From Hyphomicrobiales bacterium (lineage in GTDB: Bacteria; Pseudomonadota; Alphaproteobacteria; Rhizobiales; NORP267), in assembly GCA_016764455.1 (NCBI GenBank), contig JAESRU010000014.1:1442-7087 (forward strand): a stretch of 5,646 bases of DNA, written 5' to 3'. Made by a program: the position numbers and the translations under genes. Of this stretch, positions 1 through 5,646 are shown in pieces (within the stretch, counting starts at the first letter, position 1; each line of letters begins with the position of its first letter). Below the pieces are notes generated by a model, which searched no databases, had not been told where the DNA came from, and was given only the letters and a program-made list of their open reading frames with translations.

Positions 1-210
1 GACAAGCTCGATCCAACCGTTTCCGCGATGGCCAAATATTGGTGCACCGAATTGATGGGCAGGGTCGTCGATCAATGTCTGCAATTACATGGTGGCTATG
101 GCTACATCTGGGAATATCCGATTGCCCGCGCCTTTGCCGATGCACGGGTACATCGCATTTATGGCGGGTCCAATGAAATAATGCGTGAGCTGATAGCGCG
201 CAAACTCTGA
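1..210 (+). CDS. acyl-CoA dehydrogenase, C-terminal fragment (gene begins before the window)
   Basis: The open frame enters from the left edge and gives 69 codons to the TGA at 208-210. It is the end of the C-terminal helical domain of an FAD-dependent acyl-CoA dehydrogenase, which forms an alpha,beta double bond in an acyl-CoA. Visible signatures are QLHGGYGY (residues 33-40), the ARAFADARVHRIYGG stretch, and the closing SNEIMRELIARKL. In medium- and short-chain enzymes a catalytic glutamate sits in a YEG motif. Here that position is glycine (YGG), as in the long-chain/isovaleryl type, whose catalytic glutamate lies earlier in the chain and outside this window. By context (ligase, hydratase and BadH-like SDR downstream) it probably oxidises a cycloalkane-carboxyl-CoA, as AliB does. 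Family assignment is firm; the substrate is inferred. Confidence 0.93.
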   Translation, partial: DKLDPTVSAMAKYWCTELMGRVVDQCLQLHGGYGYIWEYPIARAFADARVHRIYGGSNEIMRELIARKL

Positions 211-223
211 CAATATTATCAGA
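206..223. promoter_or_regulatory. 18-bp inverted repeat, candidate operator overlapping a weak promoter
   Basis: TCTGACAATATTATCAGA is a continuous palindrome with 8 of 9 pairs complementary (only C211/A218 fails). It covers the stop codon of the acyl-CoA dehydrogenase and lies 57 nt before the next start codon. It has no spacer loop and no T-tract after it, so it looks like a dimeric repressor site rather than a terminator. It contains TATTAT (214-219, 5/6 to a -10 box), with CTGATA (190-195, 4/6 to a -35 box) 18 nt upstream. A repressor bound here would cover the -10. No regulator gene is in the window, so the protein that binds is unknown. The promoter reading is weak. Confidence 0.38.
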
Positions 224-279
224 CCAAATCGAACAAGGCAGCAATCTGTCCCAGTCACAAACTCAATGGAGAAATTTCT

Positions 280-1065
280 ATGCGTATTCTATTGACCGGT
301 GCGAGCCGCGGCATTGGCCGGGGTATTGCCGAAAGACTGGCCTTAGGTGGCGGTAAATTGGCCCTCTGCGCCTCACGCCCCTCTGCCGATCTTACTGAAA
401 CTGTTGAAAACTGCAATTCTCTTGGTGCTGATGCGATTGGCCTCACTGGCGATCTTGGTGCCAGCGGCACGGCGGATCGGTTGATTGGTGAAGCGGTTGA
501 TGCGATGGGCGGGCTTGATTCAGTGGTGTCGAACGCTGGTATTGCCATTTCTGGTACATTGACAGAAATGCCTGAAAACGAATGGGATCGCGTGTTTGAT
601 GTCAATGTTCGGGGCGCATGGTTGCTGGCCAAAGCGGCCTATCCGCAATTACTCAAAAGTGATAGCAGCCCGTGTTTTCTCTCGGTCGCGTCAATGTCTG
701 GCTGCGAGGCGTATCCCGGCACAGGCGCCTACAGTGCATCAAAGGCGGCATTGATTATGATGATCCGCACCTTCGCGCTTGAATGGGCGTCCAACGGTGT
801 GCGGGCAAACTGTGTCTCTCCCGGATTGTTCCTGTCGGCGATGACTGCGCCGATCTATGCCGATCCCGAAAAGAAAGCCGCTCGCGAAGCATTGGTTCCG
901 ATGAATCGCATCGGTGATCCGGCGCGTGATTTTGCCGGGTTGGTCGAATTTATGATCTCAAAGGATGCCGGGTATATCACTGGCCAGAACATCCTGGCGG
1001 ATGGCGGCATTGTCGGGTCGATCCACACACAGATCGCCGGTCGGCCTAAATCGGGCAACATCTGA
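280..1065 (+). CDS. SDR family oxidoreductase, probably NADP(H)-dependent, substrate unknown
   Basis: A classical short-chain dehydrogenase/reductase of 261 residues, expected to be cytosolic. The Rossmann glycine motif TGASRGIG is at 6-13, directly after a very short N-terminus. SNAG is at 84-87, the structural Asn is N109, and the catalytic S138, Y151 and K155 (YSASK) are all present. A basic R33 after the second beta strand (CASRP) and R10 in the glycine loop suggest NADP(H). The C-terminus runs about 18 residues beyond the usual ADGG end. The start is supported by GGAGAAA at 268-274, and the stop overlaps the ligase start by 1 nt (TGATG). It lies 69 nt after the acyl-CoA dehydrogenase. 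It is clearly different from the second SDR at 3460. Reductase and dehydrogenase of FabG or hydroxyacyl-CoA type are both possible; its place in the cluster suggests it acts on a second oxygen function of the substrate or on a side chain. Confidence 0.9.
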   Translation: MRILLTGASRGIGRGIAERLALGGGKLALCASRPSADLTETVENCNSLGADAIGLTGDLGASGTADRLIGEAVDAMGGLDSVVSNAGIAISGTLTEMPENEWDRVFDVNVRGAWLLAKAAYPQLLKSDSSPCFLSVASMSGCEAYPGTGAYSASKAALIMMIRTFALEWASNGVRANCVSPGLFLSAMTAPIYADPEKKAAREALVPMNRIGDPARDFAGLVEFMISKDAGYITGQNILADGGIVGSIHTQIAGRPKSGNI

Positions 1066-2684
1066 TGGATTATCCGGCGATCAACCTGCACAGGGCTGCG
1101 CAATATCGCGCAGCAGGATATTGGAAAGACGATACAATCGCCTCTCTTGTTGCGGCGGCGGTGGCAGCAGACCCCGACAAATTGGCTGTGCGCGACAACA
1201 CCGGCGCAGCTCTCACCTATGCGGAACTATGGGGTAAATCGGCTCGTCTTGCCGGGTTCATGATTGAGCAGGGCATTGGGCGTGGCGATATCGTAACCGT
1301 CTGCATGCCTAACCGGTGCGATACCGTGGTGGTGTTCCTTGCCATTGCCCGGATTGGAGGCGTTTCCAATCCGGTGCCTGTCACCTATGGCCGCGCCGAC
1401 CTTGTTTATGCAATCACCAAATGTGATTCCCGCGCCCTGTTCTTGCTGGACCATTTCAGAAGCGTTGATTTCCGTGATGTATTGGCCAAAATAAACCCCG
1501 CCGACCTTGCGGGCCGGACCATTGTGATGATCGGAGATACTCCCGATGGTGTCACCGAATGGGACGATGCGCTTGCCGCAGCCCCCATCACGGCGAACAC
1601 CCCGGTCGGCGCTGATGAACCGGCAACGGTTCTGCCAACCTCCGGCACTGAGTCCAGATCCAAAGGTGTGGTGCATACCCATAATACAGTGCTGTTTGGA
1701 GAAAATGCACTTGGCAGGGTGCTTGGCCTTGGGCCAGATGACGTAACCTTCATGGCCTCTCCTATTTCTCACACCACCGGGTTTATGCACGGATTTGTCC
1801 TGACCCTGATCACAGGCGGCACCCTGTCATTGCTGGACGTGTTCAACGGCGAAGTTGCGGCCAAACAAATGGCTGATCACGGCTGCACATGGACCATGGG
1901 CGCAACCCCGTTTCTGGCCGACATCACCACCGCGATAGAAACCTCGGGTGCAACCCTGCCGAAATTCCGTTATTTCCTGTGCGGCGGCGCACCGATCCCC
2001 GAGATTCTGGCTCGACGTGCCACCGATGCCGGATTTCATGTTCTGTCTATTTATGGTTCGACCGAAAGTCCCCCGCACACCATCGTTCACCCGCAAGACC
2101 CGATTGAAAACGCATGGACAACCGATGGCCGTCCATTGCCCGGGATCGAGGTGCGCGTCGTCGATGAAAACGGTGCGGATCAGCCGATTGGTAAACAGGG
2201 CGAAACATGGTCGCGAGGACCCAACACATTTATTGGTTATCTTGGCGCACCTGATCTAACCGCCCTTGCCTTGGATTCTGACGGCTGGGTCCATTCCGGT
2301 GATCTGGCACGTATGCGCCCGGATGGATCAATTCGCATCACCGGAAGGCTGAAGGAAATCATTGTGCGCGGAGGACAGAATATTTCGGTCCGCGAGGTCG
2401 AGGAGCATCTGATCGCCCATCCGGCGATTAAAAACGCCGCTGTGGTCGCCATTCCACATGAACGTTTAGGCGAAACCGGCGCGGCAATTGTAGTGATGCA
2501 AGAGGGCGAAAATATCGATCTGCCCACACTTTCCAATTATCTGATTGCCAAAGGCATCGCCAAATTCAAACTGCCCGAACAACTGCATATCTGGGCCAAA
2601 TTGCCCATGAACCCCACCGGCAAAATCCAGAAATTTATCATTCGCCAAAAACTGGCAGAACCAGATAAGGAATCCAGCGCATGA
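1065..2684 (+). CDS. acyl-CoA ligase (AMP-forming), AliA/cyclohexanecarboxylate-CoA ligase-like
   Basis: An adenylate-forming ANL-superfamily enzyme of 539 residues, full length for the family. It activates a carboxylic acid with ATP to an acyl-AMP and then transfers the acyl group to CoA. The phosphate-binding loop is TSGTESRSKGV (192-202). YGSTES (330-335) is the adenine/acyl pocket motif, SGD with D413 binds the ribose, R428 starts the hinge RLKEIIVRGGQN, and K520 in PTGKIQK is the catalytic lysine. The N-terminal YRAAGYWKDDT (14-24) resembles AliA-type and aryl-acid ligases more than long-chain fatty acyl ligases. The loop is unusual, with T-E-S-R-S in place of the common T-T-G-x-P. The start overlaps the upstream stop (TGATG) and no strong ribosome-binding site is seen, so translation is probably coupled. 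By context it probably starts the pathway by forming the CoA ester of an alicyclic acid. Family is firm; the substrate is inferred. Confidence 0.93.
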   Translation: MDYPAINLHRAAQYRAAGYWKDDTIASLVAAAVAADPDKLAVRDNTGAALTYAELWGKSARLAGFMIEQGIGRGDIVTVCMPNRCDTVVVFLAIARIGGVSNPVPVTYGRADLVYAITKCDSRALFLLDHFRSVDFRDVLAKINPADLAGRTIVMIGDTPDGVTEWDDALAAAPITANTPVGADEPATVLPTSGTESRSKGVVHTHNTVLFGENALGRVLGLGPDDVTFMASPISHTTGFMHGFVLTLITGGTLSLLDVFNGEVAAKQMADHGCTWTMGATPFLADITTAIETSGATLPKFRYFLCGGAPIPEILARRATDAGFHVLSIYGSTESPPHTIVHPQDPIENAWTTDGRPLPGIEVRVVDENGADQPIGKQGETWSRGPNTFIGYLGAPDLTALALDSDGWVHSGDLARMRPDGSIRITGRLKEIIVRGGQNISVREVEEHLIAHPAIKNAAVVAIPHERLGETGAAIVVMQEGENIDLPTLSNYLIAKGIAKFKLPEQLHIWAKLPMNPTGKIQKFIIRQKLAEPDKESSA

Positions 2685-3430
2685 TCAATTATGCAGAAAA
2701 CGGAAATGTCGGCACCATCACTTTAAGCCATGCACCGGTGAATGCCATGAACGTCGAATTCATTGTCGCGCTGAACACCGCACTTGATGTAGCAGAGGCG
2801 GCAAAGCCCACGGTTCTGGTGATCAAATCCGATCAGAAATGCTTCTGTGCTGGGGCCGACCTTGGCCTGATTGCAGGTTTTTTCGAAGATGACAACGGCA
2901 CGGACGGCATGATCGCCTACGTCAAAACCTTGCATGACGCATTTAATCGGATCGAGAATTTTCCTGCCGTGACCCTTGCGGTAATCAACGGTCCGGCGCT
3001 TGGCGGTGGTTTGGAAATGGCGCTTGCCTGTGATCTTCGCATTGCCTCTGCCAGCGCCAAAATTGGCCTGCCCGAAGCTCAGGTTGGCATGATCCCGGGT
3101 GCTGGTGGCACCCAACGCCTGCCGCGTCTTGTTGGCCCCGGGGGCACCGCCCGTCTGATCCTGAGCGGCGATGTGATTGATGGCACCGAGGCCGAGCGTA
3201 TTGGTATCGCCCAGTGGGTTGCGGCACCTGAGGCACTGGATGCGCTGGTGGGAACCACCACAAACCGCATTGCTGGCCTGTCGCTTCAAGCACTGATGGC
3301 GTCGAAAGACTGTATCGCCGGCTATTATGATCCTGAAATTGACGGGTTCGCACTCGAGCTGGAAAAACCACTCGAACTGATCCCCACCGCAGAAGCGCGC
3401 AACCGCGTTCTCGGCTTCTTCAAACGCTGA
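2681..3430 (+). CDS. enoyl-CoA hydratase, crotonase family (BadK-like role)
   Basis: A 249-residue crotonase-fold protein that is expected to add water across the double bond of a 2-enoyl-CoA. The oxyanion-hole segments are CAGAD (56-60) and ALGGG (106-110). Both hydratase glutamates are present: E112 in GGGLEMALACD and E132 in GLPEAQVGMIPGAGG, matching E144 and E164 of rat enoyl-CoA hydratase. Having both argues for a true hydratase rather than a BadI/MenB-type ring hydrolase or a simple thioesterase. The start codon overlaps the ligase stop as ATGA, with AGGAA at 2668-2672 as a likely ribosome-binding site, so the two are translationally coupled. In the proposed pathway it turns cycloalk-1-ene-carboxyl-CoA into the 2-hydroxy compound for the SDR that follows 29 nt later. 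Generic fatty acid beta-oxidation is the alternative. Confidence 0.92.
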   Translation: MINYAENGNVGTITLSHAPVNAMNVEFIVALNTALDVAEAAKPTVLVIKSDQKCFCAGADLGLIAGFFEDDNGTDGMIAYVKTLHDAFNRIENFPAVTLAVINGPALGGGLEMALACDLRIASASAKIGLPEAQVGMIPGAGGTQRLPRLVGPGGTARLILSGDVIDGTEAERIGIAQWVAAPEALDALVGTTTNRIAGLSLQALMASKDCIAGYYDPEIDGFALELEKPLELIPTAEARNRVLGFFKR

Positions 3431-3459
3431 TATTCAATTCAACTTACGGAGTAAAAATC

Positions 3460-4197
3460 ATGAAATTTGAGGGTAAAACAGTCCTCGTTACCGGCGCGGC
3501 ATCCGGCATTGGCAATGCGTGTGCCAAAGGTTTTGCGGCCGCGGGTGCCAAAGTGATCCTGACTGACATCAATGATGAAGGCGGCAAAGCGGCCGCAGCT
3601 GAATTGGCCGGGTCGGTGTTTATGCAAATGGACATCACCCACCGTGACGAAACCAACGCATTGGCTGATAAAATCAAAGATAAAGTCGGCGGGCTGGACG
3701 TTTTGGTGAATGCCGCCGGGTGGGACATTATTGAACCCTTCATGAAAAACACCCCCGAATATTGGGACAAAATTATGGCTCTGAATTTTATGGGTCCAGT
3801 ACAATTGACCCGTGCAGTTTTGCCCTTGCTTATGGAAGCTGAAAATGGCGGTCGTATTGTCAACATTGCATCCGATGCGGGGCGTGTTGGTTCGTATGGC
3901 GAAACCGTTTATGCAGGTGCAAAAGGCGGTATTATCGCGTTTACAAAATCACTGGCCCGCGAACTGACACGCAGCAATATCCGTGTGAACTGCCTGTGCC
4001 CGGGGCCTACAAACACGCCGCTTTTTGCAACTCACACCGAAAAAATGCGCAATGCTCTGGCCAACGCAATTCCGATGAAACGTGTAGCTGAGCCTTCCGA
4101 AATTGCTGATGGTGTCCTTTTTTTTGCGTCTGATCGTTCCAGCTTTGTTACCGGGCAGGTGCTCAGTGTTTCTGGTGGTCTAACCATGGTTGATTAG
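3460..4197 (+). CDS. badH: 2-hydroxycyclohexanecarboxyl-CoA dehydrogenase-like SDR (BadH-like)
   Basis: A complete 245-residue classical SDR. The glycine motif TGAASGIG is at 11-18. D36 at the end of the second beta strand (ILTDIN) indicates NAD(H). NAAG is at 84-87, and N109, S138, Y151 and K155 complete the active site. It recalls R. palustris BadH in several family-specific stretches: NAAGWDIIEPF (84-94), NIASDAGRVGS (135-145), CPGPTNT (180-186) and the end TGQVLSVSGGLTM (231-243). BadH oxidises 2-hydroxycyclohexanecarboxyl-CoA to the 2-keto form, the last step before ring opening. The start has CGGAGT at 3447-3452 about 8 nt upstream. The 29-nt gap from the hydratase points to the same operon. 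The similarity is from memory, not an alignment; the precise ring substrate may differ (for example an alkylated ring), but a beta-hydroxyacyl-CoA dehydrogenase role is well supported. Confidence 0.85.
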   Translation: MKFEGKTVLVTGAASGIGNACAKGFAAAGAKVILTDINDEGGKAAAAELAGSVFMQMDITHRDETNALADKIKDKVGGLDVLVNAAGWDIIEPFMKNTPEYWDKIMALNFMGPVQLTRAVLPLLMEAENGGRIVNIASDAGRVGSYGETVYAGAKGGIIAFTKSLARELTRSNIRVNCLCPGPTNTPLFATHTEKMRNALANAIPMKRVAEPSEIADGVLFFASDRSSFVTGQVLSVSGGLTMVD

Positions 4198-4231
4198 ATT
4201 GTTGACCCCGCCGCGACTAGCAACACGCTCT

Positions 4232-4249
4232 TCGGATAATAATTTCACG
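4232..4249. promoter_or_regulatory. possible second copy of the 206-223 operator-like motif
   Basis: TCGGATAATAATTTCACG, in the 74-nt gap before the CoA-transferase, agrees at 13 of 18 positions with the reverse complement of the palindrome at 206-223 (shared core GATAATA, then TCA). Its own dyad symmetry is poor. It contains GATAAT (4235-4240), a fair -10 box, but no good -35 lies 16-18 nt upstream (TTGACC at 4202-4207 is too far). It may be a degenerate binding site for the same regulator, a promoter element, or chance AT-rich likeness. No terminator hairpin with a T-tract is visible in this gap. Confidence 0.2.
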
Positions 4250-4271
4250 GCCTGTATTTGAGCAACCCACA

Positions 4272-5646
4272 ATGACAAAACAAGTCACTATATCCAAGGC
4301 TATCTCATCAATTGTTCAGCCGAATGATGTGCTTTGCTTCGGTTTTACCCATAACCGCAGCCATACTGCAGTTTACGAGGTCGCCCGGCAATTCAAAGAT
4401 CAGAAATGCCTGACCCTCGTGGCAACAGGCCTGCTTGAATACGCATCCATCCTTGTTTCGGCAGGAGTGGTCAAGCATCTGGAATCTGCATTCACTGGCA
4501 ACACCTATCCAGCACCTGCCCCCTCCAAGGTGTTGCAGAACATGTATGCCGACGATCCAAACAGCGATCCTGACTGGACCAACCTGACCATGACCCTGCG
4601 CCTGATGGCGGGTGCTATGGGGTGGCCATTTGTGCCGGTCAACAGCCTGTATGGGTCTGATCTGTGGCGCGATAAAAACCGCGCATTGGTTAAAAACCCT
4701 TTTACCGGCGATGATCAACCGGTAATCCCCGCAATGGTGCCGGATGTCTCTTTCCTTCATGCGCCGATTGCCGACACCCTTGGCAATGTAGCGGTACATG
4801 GCCCCGATGCTGAAGAAAGCTGGGCGGCGTTTGCCGGTCGTAAACTGATTGTAACCGCTGATCGGGTGATCAGCCCGGAAGCTTTCCGCGCCCTTGGGCC
4901 ACGCACCGGCATTCCCGGCCATTTGGTCGATGCGATTGTCGAAGCATCGTTTGGTGCTCACCCCCAAGGTCAGTTTGTCTGGTCAAAAGAGGAAGGCGTC
5001 GCATCTTATGCCGAGGATTATGAATTCCGTACGGAACTCCGCCGGCTGACCCGCGACCCCGATGGTCTGCGTGCATGGGTCGAGGATTGGGTGTTCCCGC
5101 TTGACCATGACAGTTATCTAGCGCGCCTTGGAAAAGACCGTCTGGAGGCACTGCAAAAAGCCGCTCTTGACCCCATCCCGACCTCGCCGCGCGATGCCAA
5201 CGCTCCTGCATCACCTGAAGAATATGCTGCCGTCGTAGCTATGCGCAAAGCCATCAGCAGCGCCGAAACGGGTGACAAGAAATGCTTTTTCGCGGGCATC
5301 GGCCTGTCCCATATTGCCGCTTGGGGTGCGGAACAGATGTTGCGTGACCGCAATGTCGATGTGGCGCTGATAGCAGAAAACGGCATGGTCGGGTTTCGCC
5401 CGCTGTCTGGTGATCCCTATCTGTTCAACCGTCCGAATGCTGCCTCATCCCGGTTCCACTCCAGCTTTTTACGCACTCTTGGCGTGTTGTCTGGTCCCCG
5501 TGCCCGTGATTGCATTTCGTTTCTGGCCGCCGGTCAGATTGATGCCGCAGGCAATATCAATTCGTCGCGTTCTGCCAATGGTCGTTTGATCGTTGGCTCT
5601 GGCGGTGCAAACGATCTTGCTGGTGGTGCATCAGAGGTCATGGTGG
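4272..5646 (+). CDS. class I CoA-transferase with fused A and B domains (3' end beyond window)
   Basis: The open frame starts at ATG 4272 and runs off the right edge (458 codons seen, no stop). Residues about 1-300 are an A-type domain resembling glutaconate CoA-transferase subunit A and IpdA: GDDQPVIPAMVPDVSFLHAP (146-165), LGNVAVHGPD (170-179) and HLVDAIVEASFGAHPQG (217-233). A Pro/Ala-rich linker lies near 300-316. Residues about 317 onward are a B-type domain: the ENG motif with E369 fits the catalytic glutamate that forms the enzyme-CoA thioester, and AAGQIDAAGNINS (419-431) and GSGGANDLAGGA (442-453) match the GctB core. These halves are usually separate genes. The start is chosen as the first ATG; the upstream Shine-Dalgarno is weak (TGAG near 4259-4262). 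It may transfer CoA between a pathway product and the incoming acid, or act on the ring-keto-CoA. Family firm, substrate unknown. Confidence 0.87.
   Translation, partial: MTKQVTISKAISSIVQPNDVLCFGFTHNRSHTAVYEVARQFKDQKCLTLVATGLLEYASILVSAGVVKHLESAFTGNTYPAPAPSKVLQNMYADDPNSDPDWTNLTMTLRLMAGAMGWPFVPVNSLYGSDLWRDKNRALVKNPFTGDDQPVIPAMVPDVSFLHAPIADTLGNVAVHGPDAEESWAAFAGRKLIVTADRVISPEAFRALGPRTGIPGHLVDAIVEASFGAHPQGQFVWSKEEGVASYAEDYEFRTELRRLTRDPDGLRAWVEDWVFPLDHDSYLARLGKDRLEALQKAALDPIPTSPRDANAPASPEEYAAVVAMRKAISSAETGDKKCFFAGIGLSHIAAWGAEQMLRDRNVDVALIAENGMVGFRPLSGDPYLFNRPNAASSRFHSSFLRTLGVLSGPRARDCISFLAAGQIDAAGNINSSRSANGRLIVGSGGANDLAGGASEVMV

Noticed and set aside
2681..3430. Reading the crotonase gene as BadI (ring hydrolase) or EchA20.
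   Set aside because: Both hydratase glutamates (E112, E132) are present in the standard contexts, and the length and PGAGGTQRL stretch fit ordinary enoyl-CoA hydratases.
4118..4125. Run of eight T in the BadH-like gene, a possible slippage or phase-variation tract.
   Set aside because: The reading frame is intact through it and gives the conserved LFFASD stretch expected in this family. Metabolic SDRs of this kind are not known phase-variable genes.
4233..4248. CGGATAATAATTTCAC matches the right part of the E. coli lac operator region at 15 of 16 positions.
   Set aside because: The left half of the operator (TTGTGAGC) is absent, no other lac or vector sequence surrounds it, and the motif is AT-rich. 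Treated as coincidence rather than contamination or a LacI site.
4198..4271. Possible terminator in the gap after the BadH-like gene (GTTG at 4201 with CAAC at 4221; AGC/GCT around 4219-4229).
   Set aside because: The stems are only 3-4 bp and no T-tract follows. Not supportable as an intrinsic terminator.
4308..4967. 219-codon open frame on the minus strand.
   Set aside because: It lies wholly inside the CoA-transferase gene, whose + frame carries clear family motifs. The minus product resembles nothing recognisable and has a shadow-like composition.
4272..5646. Outright naming of the last gene as ipdA/ipdB (steroid ring hydrolase).
   Set aside because: The domains are fused, the transferase-type ENG glutamate is present, and the position where I recall an IpdA glutamate appears to be Asn. 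General CoA-transferase family membership is the safe call.

Overview
The window is a single co-directional (+ strand) catabolic gene cluster. All six genes encode CoA-ester or short-chain dehydrogenase chemistry, and there are no RNA genes, mobile elements, CRISPR arrays or long non-coding stretches. Moderate GC content, Shine-Dalgarno sites before several genes, and stop/start overlaps fit a bacterium. The family mix and the resemblance to Rhodopseudomonas palustris enzymes suggest a proteobacterium, perhaps an alphaproteobacterium. That placement is inferred from gene content and style, not proven.

Layout: 1-210 is the C-terminal end of an acyl-CoA dehydrogenase. A 69-nt gap follows, holding a near-perfect 18-bp palindrome over a weak promoter-like sequence. 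Next come an SDR oxidoreductase (280-1065), an AliA-like acyl-CoA ligase (1065-2684) and a crotonase-family enoyl-CoA hydratase (2681-3430), joined by 1-nt and 4-nt overlaps. After 29 nt comes a BadH-like SDR (3460-4197). After a further 74 nt comes a class I CoA-transferase that joins an A-type and a B-type domain in one chain (4272 to beyond the window end).

Together the genes read as ring beta-oxidation of an alicyclic carboxylic acid of the cyclohexanecarboxylate type. The ligase would make the CoA thioester and the acyl-CoA dehydrogenase would introduce the ring double bond. The hydratase would add water, and the BadH-like SDR would oxidise the alcohol to a 2-keto-cycloalkane-carboxyl-CoA. 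The usual next enzyme, the crotonase-family ring hydrolase BadI, is not in the window. In its place sits the fused CoA-transferase, the most interesting gene here. It keeps the glutamate expected of true class I CoA-transferases, yet its N-terminal half also resembles IpdA, the subunit of a ring-cleaving hydrolase in steroid degradation. The first SDR is a second, probably NADP(H)-dependent enzyme whose substrate is unknown. It may point to a substituted ring, such as a terpene- or steroid-derived acid.
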